A DNA stretch of 34,373 nt from the NCBI GenBank assembly GCA_003427395.1, contig BFEA01000115.1, positions 1,497,825 through 1,532,197 on the forward strand. The letters are read 5' to 3'. Position 1 is the first letter of the stretch. Every line of letters begins with the position of its first letter. Positions 18,508-29,620 of the stretch are shown piece after piece. The notes under the pieces are model-generated. The model ran no database searches. It was given only the letters and a program-made list of their open reading frames with translations, and was not told the DNA's origin. This stretch comes from Chara braunii (lineage: Eukaryota > Streptophyta > Charophyceae > Charales > Characeae). The position numbers were made by a program, and so were the translations under genes.

Positions 18508-18951
18508 CCAGCGGCCTAGCTGAGTTGGTAAGGCACGCAAGTGGCATTCAGGAAGTCTTGGGTTCAATCCCCATTGGACTCATGCACCTTCCTGGGCAAG
18601 CTTGGTGCCCACCACCTAGAGATATGCCGTTGGTCCCCCAGAGTGGCATTGAGCAGAGACTGCTGATGTTCATAGGGGGAGGGAACCTGAGCGGAGGCAC
18701 AGTACCTGGCCCATCGAAGAAGCTCTGTCCTGATGCTACCGGCTGACCCCTGGCTGGTATAGCCCACCTGCTGTAGCAGGTATCGCACCTGCTGGTGGGT
18801 GCAGCTCCCGCATGTTCCCCCATTGGAGGCTTGAGCACGGATGTGGCTGCTACGGGGTTCCCCGTACAAAAGGCCTGAAAGGCCGTCCTGTCCAGATTCT
18901 ACAGGTAATTGAATTGGTTGGGCTTGGAAAAAAAAAAAAAAAAAAAAAAAA
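18508..18951 (+). mobile_element. tRNA-derived SINE with poly(A) tail
   Basis: The head has an RNA polymerase III A-box (TAGCTGAGTTGG, 18517-18528) and B-box (GGGTTCAATCCCC, 18560-18572) with an intact T-arm. A body of about 350 bp follows, then a 24-nt poly(A) tail (18928-18951). It is non-coding and would be transcribed by Pol III and moved by LINE proteins. The 3' half matches the minus-strand copy at 7778-8010. CCTTTTTCAT before it and CTTCTTTCAT after the tail may be an imperfect target-site duplication. Confidence 0.88.
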
Positions 18952-19021
18952 TCTTCTTTCATGCAACCGACAGGCCCTAGATAATCTATTTATTTAGAAT
19001 TCCTGTATCTCACTCATCTGC

Positions 19022-19110
19022 TTCCCAATCTTCGGAGTTCGAACTGAGGTCCGCGTTCCAACACTGCGGCGGTGTACCAACAGAGCTATGCCTAAGCTAC
19101 CAACCCGCCA
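19022..19110 (-). pseudogene. Degenerate tRNA-like sequence
   Basis: On the minus strand ATAGCTCTGTTGGTACACCG resembles a D-arm/A-box and CAGTTCGAACTCC a T-arm/B-box, 33 nt apart. The D-stem and anticodon stem do not pair properly, and the acceptor stem is not closed, so it is a tRNA pseudogene or SINE head. Confidence 0.5.
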
Positions 19111-19191
19111 AAGGAAAAAGGACGAAGCGAGGGGCGGCGCCGTAGCGCTCAAGCCTCGTGACGCGTTGCGCTAGTCTTCGTTAGGGTTTCA

Positions 19192-19259
19192 TCGATAGAC
19201 AAGGAGCTTGGATGCCATAGCCCTTCTTCGATAGACGCGGAGTTTAGACGCCATAGCCC
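19192..19259. repeat. 36-bp imperfect tandem duplication
   Basis: TCGATAGACAAGGAGCTTGG...GCCATAGCCC is followed by TCGATAGACGCGGAGTTTAG...GCCATAGCCC. The surrounding DNA (19110-19830) shows no convincing gene. Confidence 0.75.
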
Positions 19260-19828
19260 GGAGCGCTCAGCACGGGTGAGGCGTGTCGTGAAGCCGTCAA
19301 GTTCAGATGAAGTTGAGCAACAACGACATGAACTTGTCCTTGGCCTTGTGGACAGGTGGTGGGCCCATCGGGGGGAGAGTGGGTTATTACAATACTCGAA
19401 AACTCTCAGAAGATTTTGAACATCTTGAACTGAAGAGCGCAGTGTGAATGCGCCCTTCCCATGGAACATACATAGCCTGAAGGCTGAAGGGGAATAGGTG
19501 AAGCTTTCCTCACATTTCCCCATGAACAAGGCTGTCAGCCATGGACAAAGCCGAACCAGGAAGACACCTGGAGCATGAAGACGGAGAGAAGATCTTATCG
19601 AAGGAAAAAGTACAGCGAGCTGGCTCGGTAACAGGAAGGTGGGAAGGTATCTTCACAGCTCCATTGTTTCATCGGAGAAACATTATCAAGCCGTTCGTGA
19701 CAAGATGTAAACAACGAGCTTCTAAAGCAGGAGCACAAAGGATCCCTATTGGAGAAGTCTGTGGAGCCGTTCGTGGCGGGACAGCGACGGCGGACAGAGG
19801 ACAGTGGACAGCAGATAGCCGACAGCGG

Positions 19829-19831
<3 letters not shown>

Positions 19832-19891
<60 letters not shown>
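19832..19891. repeat. (GA)n microsatellite running into the assembly gap
   Basis: About 30 GA units continue to the first N. Just before it are degenerate GGACAG units (19790-19831). Confidence 0.95.
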
Positions 19892-20444
19892 NNNNNNNNN
19901 NNNNNNNNNNNNNNNNNNNNNNNNNNNNNNNNNNNNNNNNNNNNNNNNNNNNNNNNNNNNNNNNNNNNNNNNNNNNNNNNNNNNNNNNNNNNNNNNNNNN
20001 NNNNNNNNNNNNNNNNNNNNNNNNNNNNNNNNNNNNNNNNNNNNNNNNNNNNNNNNNNNNNNNNNNNNNNNNNNNNNNNNNNNNNNNNNNNNNNNNNNNN
20101 NNNNNNNNNNNNNNNNNNNNNNNNNNNNNNNNNNNNNNNNNNNNNNNNNNNNNNNNNNNNNNNNNNNNNNNNNNNNNNNNNNNNNNNNNNNNNNNNNNNN
20201 NNNNNNNNNNNNNNNNNNNNNNNNNNNNNNNNNNNNNNNNNNNNNNNNNNNNNNNNNNNNNNNNNNNNNNNNNNNNNNNNNNNNNNNNNNNNNNNNNNNN
20301 NNNNNNNNNNNNNNNNNNNNNNNNNNNNNNNNNNNNNNNNNNNNNNNNNNNNNNNNNNNNNNNNNNNNNNNNNNNNNNNNNNNNNNNNNNNNNNNNNNNN
20401 NNNNNNNNNNNNNNNNNNNNNNNNNNNNNNNNNNNNNNNNNNNN
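19892..20444. other. Assembly gap (N run)
   Basis: 553 undetermined bases. Reading frames that cross it are artefacts. Confidence 0.99.
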
Positions 20445-20645
20445 GTTCGCCAAAGACTAGTCGTTGAGGAAGATTTATATTCCATACCATGAAATAGGAA
20501 CAATGGCCATTTCTGAGGGAGGGAAGGGATCAGGGAATTATGAGAGAGGACGCATTGGTACTGTAGCATCGATATTAGTCCAATCATGAAAAACCAGTTT
20601 GTAGTCCCTTTTAGTCACAATGTCTTCATCACTCTCAGCCCCTTT
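20445..20645. other. Short spacer between gap and LINE-E, no gene seen
   Basis: Two hundred bases of mixed composition. On the minus strand this is directly downstream of the LINE-E ORF2 end, so it may be its 3' UTR; no A-tail is visible before the gap. Confidence 0.4.
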
Positions 20646-22180
20646 CTATATGACTTCTCCCAGATTGCCTCCTTGGTTTCCTTGGTTTCCGCCCAAACAG
20701 TTTCTGCTGAATTTTCGAAAATGTGATTGTATTTCTGTTTTATTGGATAAAAAATTAACTTTTTCCTTTATTTGAGACCATTTTGTTAGGATGTCTGTTT
20801 CAATTTGTTGTTTAATAGTTTCCGTAAAGTCTGGTCCATCCAATCTGGCCCCTTCCCATTCAAAAGTACATCTTCTCTTCCATATGGCCCAGATAACAAC
20901 TCTTCTACCTATACAGAAGAGGTTGTCTATAAATTCCTCCTGATTTTTTATCGATTCGTGGTTGGGGGTCCATGTCTCTAATAAAATGACTTTCCATCCC
21001 CATGGCCACGAGACCTGTGGGACTAATTGTGACCAAATGCGATTCCACCATCTCCATAACCAGATGGAACCAGGACATTGCATAAAAATGTGTTCTATAG
21101 TTTCAGGAATTTTTCTCAAATTTCCTGGTCGGGAAGGCTGACCTGCAAAATTTACACCATCTTGTTGCTATTCCTTTCTGCTCTAAATAGGATCTATCAA
21201 TCAACCAGTCATTTGTTGGGAGACATCTGTGCTCAATTTGCCATTGCAGAGAGGCGATCTTAGATGGTTTGTTTTTAATTGCTTTAAACCACTTGACCGG
21301 TCTCAGATCCTCTTTACTTATATTGAGGTGCTTCATCCATCTGTCCGTTACCATATCTATCAAGTTTATTCTTGGTTTCATCATCCTGTAAACAGATTTG
21401 ACTTTCAACAGCTGAATGGTCCTTTTACATGATCTATTATGTCTGCCTATTTTTACTTTCGAGCTCCATACCCAATTAGCCGGGTCTAGTGGCAGTTCGG
21501 AAATAGGACACTCAGGTTTGAAAGCTAGCCAAGAATCTTTACTCTTGATTACTCTTATTCTGAAGATTTGATGTGGTTGGACCCATCTATTGTCCTCTTG
21601 CTCGGGTTTGGTGATAATATTGTTGATTGATAAGGCAAAAATTTGTAGTAGACAGTTCCCATTTGGGCGGCGGTCAAGAATCCTTCCAATTGATTGAGGT
21701 TGAGACTTGATTGTTACCCAATCATTAATCAGTAATTTGGGACCTTTTCTGAGGATCCGTATCCATTCAAGGGGAATAAGATCTATTATCTTTTCCAGTG
21801 CTTCCTATGAATGGTGACAGTATCTTAGTCTCAATTTTAGTTTAGTTGGGTCTATCCAATCATTAGTGTCAGCCTCCCATATGTCTTTTATCCTCAGGAT
21901 TCCTTTATTGATCCATCCTTTCCAGGGCGAGTGCATACAATGAAGAACTCTACCTTGGGAATCACGAATCCATCTGTTATCAAATAAGGGTTGTTGACAG
22001 ACTTCCTCCCATCTTTGTGGTGATAGTTTATCTGTTAATGGAAGTTTTCTCCAGGTTTTTATCATGGTCACCCAAAATCGATCTGTCTCAGAATGGGGGG
22101 GGTTGGATCTGAAGATTAAGACTAAGGAAGAACAGAGTTGTGGGATAAAGGAGAGTGGAAGGGAGAGGAGAGGCAAAGGT
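20646..22180 (-). pseudogene. LINE-E: decayed ORF2 C-terminal third, AT-rich subfamily
   Basis: Three minus-strand pieces (22176-21805, 21408-21103, 21119-20646) give, in order, VCQQPLFDNRWIRDSQG, ILRIKDIWEADTNDW, SLQWQIEHRCLPTNDWL, a zf-RVT finger CKFC...H...C (WCKFCRSAF, EHIFMQCPG) and WLWRWWNRIW. At least two frameshifts separate them (one near 21115). Order and motifs match the other LINEs, but the DNA is markedly more AT-rich and the protein more diverged, so it is an older or different subfamily. It ends with a short tandem repeat encoding GNQGNQGGN. Endonuclease and RT core are missing. Confidence 0.82.
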
Positions 22181-22250
22181 TCAAAGGAGGGGGAGGGCGA
22201 GGAACGAAAACACCAGAGAGGGAAAGGCGATGGAAGCGCTACACTACTGA
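22085..22250. other. Purine-rich tract between LINE-E and LINE-F
   Basis: The plus strand is almost all A and G (GGAAGGGAGAGGAGAGGCAA and similar). It separates the truncated 5' end of LINE-E from the 3' side of LINE-F, both on the minus strand. It resembles a pyrimidine-rich LINE 5' UTR read on the minus strand, so it may be the 5' leader of LINE-E or unrelated low-complexity DNA. Confidence 0.45.
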
Positions 22251-24067
22251 TTTAATAGGCCTATAAGGGATACGGCCTAGAACCAGGCTAAACACGACTG
22301 GTTTGAGCAAGGAAGTGACTCCCCTTTGAAGTTGACACTCTCCTCCCGCCGCCCCCCAACTACTCTTCTGGTGGCCTACCGTGGCCCAAACTAACCGAGT
22401 GCCCTGGTTGGGAAAAAGAAAGAGAATAGACTAAGAAGTTAAGAATTGAGCCATGGAGAGATTGCGAGCTGTCCTGACAATATAATAGCAGCCAACTGAT
22501 TGTCACGCGCCCATGTGACGAGGAACCAGTGCCTGACGCTTGAAGTTGTGCCCTTCTTGGCCTTCCTGACGCAGTCTGCTTTAATCATTGTCCTGATCCA
22601 CGCCTTGGTTTTGCTGATCACGACGGTATCTGAGACATTGTTGTCTGAAGAGGATGTTGTTCCTGTCCTCCCTGATGATTCATAAGAGGATTGAGCGAAT
22701 GGCTTGTGCGACGTAGCCTCTACCCACATGTTTAAACCAAGAAGGCGGGATTTTTCCATGAAGTGCCCAACTTTGATCCCATGGGAGAAGCGTTTCCACA
22801 AAGTTAGCCTTGTGTTGACCCCACCAGACCCACAGTCTTCGGGGAGCCGGGCATGACCAGATGAGGTGTTCCAATGATTCTTCAGCACGGCTCCCGCACC
22901 TGAGACATTTGGTAGGGATGTCCATGCCCTTTTCAAAAAGCCTGGTGGCGCATGGAATAGCCATATGCGACAGTTGCCATGAAAAGGCAGCGAGGTTTTG
23001 AGAAGGCATGGATTTTAACCGGTCCCATAGCCGACTGAAATCTCGCGGTTTCTGGCTTGGTTGAGATCGTACCAGTCTGTTGAGGTTGGTTGCCACCTGT
23101 CTCGGCAGATCGAGCTCCTTGGAGATGATTCTCCTTCCCCACTTAGACGAATACTGATGAAGGAAGACTTGTATGCCATCAGCGAGTCTCCGGCTGTGAC
23201 CCAACGGATCTACTATGGAGCTACTCTGCGGATTGCCTTCCATCGGCAAGCTGTGTACAAGAGCATGAGGGTTCTAAAGCGAAGTATGGACTCTGACCAA
23301 CTGTAGAGGCTGACGAGCATCAATGGAGATATCAGATGGGCCTGTTAGCTGCGGGATCTTGCCTTGTCTTTCCTGCTTGGTCCATTGCTTGGCAAGCCAG
23401 CGGTCATCATCCAACTCTTGAATGATTTGAATGATCTGCCTTGAAGTATCTGCCTCTGCTTGCACGTTATCTGGTTCCAAGGCGTACAACTGACTAGAAA
23501 TAGGACTTGAGGTTCACAGTAGACTGCTCCAGCTTGGAGGGATGGCTTGAATGAGCCGAGCTCTTCGCTGGGAGAGGTGAGGAGTGTCACAAAGCTTATT
23601 CTTCAGTTAATCTTCCGTCGCCCATTCTTGGCTGCTCTCGTCCCAGATGTCTGCAATGCGTGTCACACCCCGTTCTGTCCATGTTCTACCAAAGGCCCCT
23701 TGTGCTCTGGTAGCTTCGAAAGGTTGATCACAACTGTCCATTATATCCTGGTTGTCAAAGAGGTCTTGACGCAGAACTTCTTCCCGGGTAACCGGGGGCT
23801 TGGAGTAAAGTGGCTGGAGGGCTCTCCATGCGGACCAACATGATGAGACCAGTACGGACGAAGGTTGACGCCGAATGAAGGAAGACATGAAAATGCATGC
23901 CCAGACATCGCTTTTGCACGAGAGTCCCAGCTCGTGCTGCAACAAATATTCTAGTACAGCAATCCAAGCTCTGTTGTCGGATTGAACTGCCAGTTTGCAG
24001 AACCATTTACCCAGTAGCGTGAGGTTCTGGGTTTCTGGATCGAGGATGCCTAGTCCCCCTTCAGTTG

Positions 24068-24159
24068 ATCAACGATGCGAAAAACATGCTGCGCACTTGA
24101 CGTGCGTAACGTATAAAAGTCATTGGTTTATCATAGAGGCGATTTCGGGCAAAAGAAAT

Positions 24160-24192
<33 letters not shown>

Positions 24193-24200
24193 TGAGTACA

Positions 24201-24250
<50 letters not shown>

Positions 24251-24420
24251 TTCTCGAGTTGCAGAGAACAATCCGAACTGAGGCAATGTTTCAGGATTNG
24301 CTCCGNCTTAAAGCCTTGCTTCCTATTGTCATTGCCATTGTAGCACGTGTGTAGCCCAGCCCATAAGGGCCATGCGGACTTGACGTCATCCCCACCTTCC
24401 TCCAGTATATCACTGGTAGT
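24068..24420 (-). rRNA. rrn18: Mitochondrial small-subunit rRNA fragment (NUMT) inside LINE-F
   Basis: On the plus strand it is the antisense of the 3' domain of a bacterial-type SSU rRNA: GACGGGCGGTGTGTACAAGG, GATCCGCGATTACTAGCGAT, CATTGTAGCACGTGTGTAGC, GGACTTGACGTCATCCCCAC. Strings such as CATGTTCTCGAGTTGCAGAG and CAATCCGAACTGAGGCAAT are, from memory, those of plant mitochondrial rrn18 rather than plastid or eubacterial 16S. It covers roughly E. coli positions 1157-1445 and stops inside helix 44. Two N lie within it. It interrupts LINE-F ORF2 codons, so it is a nuclear insertion (or an assembly join), not a working rRNA gene. Confidence 0.88.
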
Positions 24421-27020
24421 TTTTTGGCCCAAGCATACTTGGTGATGTAGCCAGTCTCCTTGTCGGCTCCAAGTTTCCACAGATACTTGGCAGCATCTGA
24501 TCGAATGACCCTCAGAGTAGGTTTGGGGATTAACATCACAGCAGCAGTGTACCACAGCTGGGCAAAGACAGCGCACGTGATGAAGATGGCTCGTCCGAAT
24601 ATGGAGACACCCAATGCAGCTCTGCAGCGTTGCAGCACTGACCTTGATTTAGCCACGAGAATGGAGTCCTGATCAACTCTCGCATCCCGCAGTGCCACTT
24701 GAATGCCCAGATATCGCTCTGAGTCATGAGGAGCTATCCTCTTCATTCCCCATGTCTGTCCTTGAAGCTGATAGCGGGCGGGCAAGAAATAGACTGATTT
24801 ATTCCAGTTCACCCGCGCTTCGGAGAGCTCAGAGTATGAGTCCAAGATACTTTTGGCCCCTTCCAATGATTCTGGTGTGGCTTCAGCAACCAAAAGGAGG
24901 TCGTCTGCGATGGCCCCCGTCAGCAATTGGTCTCCTTCACCGAGGTTGAGTCCGCGGATTCGAGGTGACGCCCTTAGAGAATTGAGAAGAACCTCCATCT
25001 GAATTGGGAAGAGTAGGGAAGCCAAAGGACATCCCTGCCACAATGAGCATGTAAGTGTGAACGTTGTAGAGATGAATCCATTGACAATGACCGCTGCAGT
25101 AGATTCAGTATAGAGCTCCTCTACCCATCTGCGGTACTTGGGGCTGAAGTTCATATGTTGTAGAGTGGCCAGAACAAAAGACCAGTTGACGCGATCGTAG
25201 GCTTTCTCTAAGTCCAACATCGCTACCAGGACTTGACGGTCTTCTCGTTGAATTATCTCCAGAGCGCCCATTGCCACCATGACGTTCTCGAAGATGGAAC
25301 GTCCTTGAACGAAGGCGCCTTGATCTGTGTGGACTAGTGTCGGCAGAAGCGGTGGCAATCTTCTGGCCAATAGTTTGGCAAGAATTTTGTAAGACACATT
25401 CAGGCGGCTGATAGGTCTCCAGTTGCGGACGTTTCGTTTGTCTCCCTTTTTATACAACAACGTAATCACGCCTATCTTCATGTCCTTTGTTGAGGAGCCT
25501 CCCTCCAAAATGTTGTTGAACAGGCTCAGTAGCACTGGGCCCACATGCTCCCAGGTTGCTTCATAAAACTCCACAGGGAGCCCATCTGAGCCCGGGCTTT
25601 TCCCTTTAGCCATGGCCTTAACTGCTGCGAACAGCTCCGGCATGGTAATTGGCTGGTCGAGGAGAGTGCTGACTTCTGCGGTGAGACGTGCTGTTATGTT
25701 CAGCCACATGTCACACTCGGCTTGCAGCTGATGCAGTGACTGCTCTGGGGGTCTTCGAGAGGTAAGTATGTCTTCAAAGTACTGTTTTGCAAAGTCCCCT
25801 ATGGTCTTGGAGTCTGTCGCTGTGTCCGCTTCAGCGCGGAATGGGTGCTGGAGTTCTCTGATTATTGAATGCGTCCACTGTGGACAGATGCGTTGGAAAG
25901 CTTCTTTGGACATCCAGTCAGCAGTGATCATTCTTTTTTCTTTGGCCTTGTTAGCCCAGTTGATATGCTGTTCGATCTGCAAATCCTCCCATTTCGAGAG
26001 CCACCTATCCCTCCTGTGAAGCCCGTACAGCTCTGCTGGCGCATCTGTCTCCAGCATGTCCTCAGCCTCTCTTACATTGGCTAGACATTCCTCCTCCTGC
26101 AGACGCCTCCCTCTAGATTAAATTCGTGAAAAAGCATCAAGATCACGGGTTGTAGCCCTAAATCCAATCGCTGCCCATTGCTCCTCTGAATCAAACCAGT
26201 CCCTTGTGTGCTGCCAATCTTTCCAGTGGGTTGCAACCCACTGCAGGATGTCTAGTGAGGTAAGATGGTCCGAATTAAATTTGAAGATACCTGGGCCTCG
26301 CTGAAGTTGGCCGTCCAACAGGAATTCAGCAGCAACAGGTCTGTGGTCTGAACCGGGGGTAATCACGACATCAGCTGATGTCATCGATTCCCATGCAACT
26401 CCCTTGGTGAGTATCAGGTCCAGTCTTCTCTTCGGAGGGGGGCAGTCCCCCGTTCTCTGCGAAGAGAACCAAGTGTACCCGTGGTCCTGGGGGTGGGTGT
26501 GCCTGTAAGCAGCTGTGAAAGAGTTAACCTCCATGAAGTTCAGTAGCATTTGAGCGTCAAGTTTCCGAGGAAAAAAAAACGGTGAGTCCAAACCTGGTTG
26601 AAGTCACCTGCCAGAACAATATTCTGCGCTGGAGGGACTAAGTAGGGGAGCTCTTCCAAAAAGTCCCTTCTCTCAGCCGGCTCAGAGGGAACGTAAACAG
26701 ACATAAAAACCCACTGTTGCATTCCCAGTTGGACCTGTATCCAGGCCCAGTGTCCCCACAGGTCGGCTTCTGATGCTAGAACTTCCAGCTGCAGATTGCG
26801 ATGTAGAAGTATCGCTACCCCCCCACGAGTACCTTGGGCGGGGGACCAAATTTGTTCCCCTTTCCACCAGTTGCTGATTTGGCGTAGCTTTGAGTCATCC
26901 AACTTGGTCTCTTGCAGCATCAGGATCTGGATTGCGTTATCGTGCGTCCATGTCTTAAGTCTGGCTTTTCGATGATGGCCCGATGTGTCCCCTAGGCCAC
27001 GGACGTTCCAAGTGGCTATT

Positions 27021-27034
27021 CTAAGCCTGTCCAT
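27021..27034 (-). promoter_or_regulatory. ORF1/ORF2 start-stop overlap in LINE-F
   Basis: ATGGACAGGCTTAG: the ORF2 ATG (27032-27034) starts 11 nt before the ORF1 stop TAG (27021-27023), again placing ORF2 in the +1 frame, as in LINE-A. Confidence 0.6.
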
Positions 27035-29620
27035 TGTCTAGATGAGGAACGGCAGCAAGTTGGATCCGCTGTTGGTGGTCATCATTTGCCGGGTGTAACA
27101 CACGGCCCCGACGAGTCTGCTCTGCATCTGCAGGTATCACCCAAGGAGCAAGGAGCAGGTTACGAAAGTCGGGAGCATGCGGTTGCTTGTCCGTCGCCAG
27201 CGTGGAGCAAAAATCAGCAACTAGGGTAGCGTCCACATCATTTGTTAACCAGGCTTTCTTGAGCTCTTCAGTATTCCTCTCAGCAAGCCATATGGAGGGT
27301 AACCAGACTACACCTTGAGTGGCAAGTAGGGCTGCTGTGTCCAAGGATATCTTTGCATCCAAGGTCCCAATGTAAAAGTGTCAGCTGCCCCCTGAGGGTG
27401 CGGCAACCGACTTGCGGCCGATCCGGATTCCAGGAACTAGGCGAAAGGCAAACCGGTCCGCTATGAACGAGGAAGCTACTACTTTTATGGCATCTTAATA
27501 CTAGGTGGGATAGCAGTCTCGATCGTGGGGATGGCTAAAATGCCTTTCTCAGTTCGTTTGGCCATGAATTTAGTTCCCTGGGGGGTTAACATGAAAATCA
27601 TCAGCACCATCTGGTGTCTGATGGAAGAACTGGCTATCCTGCTGACAGATGGTTGGGAGTGAAGCTGACTGGACTGGGCCTCGCCTGAAGTGTTACTAAC
27701 AAATGATGGTGCCAGAGAGGGTGAGGAGTGGGGCTTGGTCATTACTATGAAGTCTAGCTCCTCCTCTTCAGCCTCGAGGGTGACCTCCCCCTGCCCATCT
27801 TGATTGATCCGTCTTTGTTTCATTGGGGTGCGGGCTGTTTGTCTCTGGTCTCGCATCAGGGCGTCTGGGCGGGGGTGGTCATCGAGTAGCAATCTGCGAG
27901 AGTTCACAGTTGTTGTGATATCCCGCCTGAATACCGGGGGTGTGGATGCTCCGAGGGGGGGGGGTGAACCTTGTGTAATGAGAAGAGGGTGTGATGGGTT
28001 GGGATTGAAGTGACGGTTGTTGTAGGTAAGGAATTGATGTTGGGGATTGACGGTGAGGTCGCTGAAAGTGGGGTCTGAGCTTGTGTGGAGGAGTGGAACA
28101 GCGAGGATGGGTGTAGTCTGAATGTGGGACTGTGTTTGGCGTAAGGGTGGGGGGGGAGTCTGAAGCGGATCAATTGTGTTGTGGGTGGAAAGCTGAAAGG
28201 GTGGTGGGTGCAGAGGGTGTTGAATGGAAACCAAGGGAGGTGAGCACAAAAGTCCTGACAGTGGGGGGGGGTTGTGCATTGTGGTTGGGAGGGGGGACAG
28301 GTGTTGATTTACTGGATACTGTTGGTGGGTTTGGGGGAGACGAGGAGTGTTTTGGAGGGGGGAGTGTATGGTGAGACTGTGGGCGGCGGGTGTGGGGTGT
28401 GACAACAGTTGCATTTGCTGGTGTTGGACGTAGGGCATCCCAGCTGGCTGAGAGGACGTGGTGGTTGAATGAGTACGAGATAAGGTAGTGATTGGGGAGG
28501 AAGCAGGGAGAGGGGCTGGGATGGTGGCCAAGGATTGGGTTGTGCTGGCTTGAAGAGCTGGGAGAGGTGCAGATGCTTGTCGAGACAGCGAAAGGGAGCG
28601 GGGTGCTGGGGTCGATGTAGGAGCTCGAGGTGGAGGTCTCGGAATATTCCCGGCTTGTGCTGATGAGGCTGGGGGATTGCGTCTTCCTCGACCGCTTGGT
28701 CCCCGACCGCGGCCCCTGCCCTGGCCCCGACGACCGGCGGGTTGGGGTTCGTGGAATCTTGGACAGTCTGGGTCAAAGTCATCATGATACCACCATAGAC
28801 ACTTCCTGCAAAAGGGAGTGTCTTGATTGGCCAGCTGGATCTGAAGCTCTTGGCCGTTGGGCCTACGGAGAACTATCCACTCCATAAAGCTCTCTCGTGC
28901 GGATGGCTGACAGTCGATTCTGACGTTTCCTAGTCGAGGTTCATCGTCCCTCCTCTCGGGTGGGAGCATCTCTATGATAGGTACGATGAGGTTTTCAATC
29001 GCATGGCGGAGTGAAAACATCGCATTTAGAGGAACTCGCAGGGCTATGATTCTGTACTTGCCTGCTGCCTCTCGGTCCCTTGTTTGGTTCAATTCTTGTT
29101 GTGTCATCCACGACTTGAAAAGGACACGAATTGGTCCTTGTCGTGAGGGAATGGTATCTTGCCCTTTGTGAATAAGGTATTCAACTATCCTTTGCGAGCG
29201 TGCAACGTAGGACATAACGTTGGGACCCTCTCCGTGTGTACGACCCTGTCGTTGTGACGGGTTGAAGTTTATGTCCTGATACCAAGCATCCTCATAGATG
29301 CGAATGAATTGCTCTCATTGTGCAATGGACAGCGTTGCACCTCTGGTTTGGAAAATCACGATCACTGTTCTGGCTTTCAACCAGGTTATTGTTGCCGTGT
29401 CGATTTGTTCGTTGATATTGAGGTACCCAATACCATCGATAATCTCAACTTCCCCGTGGGAAATAGAGGTATCAAGGAAGACTCCATCGTCATAGCAACT
29501 GTCAAGGAGGGTTTGAATTCTAGCACGATCTGCCTCTGGAATAGACTGAGGGGGTGGGGGAGGGGTTGACGACTGATTAGTCGGAAGGCCAGAGTGTTGA
29601 CCCGTGTCCGGTGCGGCCAT
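27021..29620 (-). pseudogene. LINE-F ORF1 protein (gag-like), broken
   Basis: About 866 codons, from MAAPDTGQHSGLPTNQ at 29620. A TGA at 29315-29317 interrupts the frame, which continues to 27485; a frameshift and stop then precede the last part (27362-27021). Order: Pro-rich N-terminus; an ordered domain (VMSYVARSQRIVEYL to MEWIVLRR) resembling the N-terminal region of plant L1 ORF1; a zinc knuckle with the unusual spacing C-x2-C-x4-H-x6-C (about 28810-28763); an RGR-rich stretch; 250 residues rich in Pro, Thr, Gln, Ser and His; and the conserved C-terminal block (LDAKISLDTAALLATQG, FCSTLATDKQ, FRNLLLAPW) also seen in LINE-A. It should bind the LINE RNA and chaperone reverse transcription. 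Confidence 0.83.

Larger units (their letters stand above)
22439..27034 (-). pseudogene. LINE-F ORF2: endonuclease-reverse transcriptase, broken and interrupted
   Basis: The start ATG at 27034 (MDRLRIATWNVRGLGD) overlaps the ORF1 stop. Endonuclease: TWNVRG, LMLQETKLDD, LAGDFNQV, RRLDLIL and an intact SDHRPV. A frameshift lies near 26575 at a run of nine A. A TAA at 26118-26120 breaks the frame, which then reopens (26057 on). RT: LLYKKGDK, NWRPIS, MLDLEKAYD, QGCPLAS, AIADDLLL. At the motif KYAWAK (24420) the frame enters the rRNA insertion; the protein resumes at EGGLGILDPETQNL (24062 down), then LFDNQDI (near 23760), WGRRIISKELDLP, and the zf-RVT finger CLRCGSRAEESLEHLIWSC (near 22870), with more frameshifts near 23500 and 22690. 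It ends AISPWLNS at 22439. Non-functional. Confidence 0.9.

Noticed and set aside
18900-18951. SINE 3' end derived from the LINE-A 3' end
   Set aside because: Only a weak AATTGAATTGG-like resemblance to the GGTTGAATTGTGAG motif; not enough to claim shared tails.
19541-20587. Long reading frames across 19541-20587
   Set aside because: They consist of GA repeat and undetermined bases.
24068-24420. Working rRNA gene or bacterial contamination
   Set aside because: It is a partial 3'-domain fragment with LINE ORF2 codons on both sides.
27804-28887. Plus-strand frames opposite LINE-F ORF1
   Set aside because: Shadows of the Pro/Thr/Gln-rich ORF1 coding strand.
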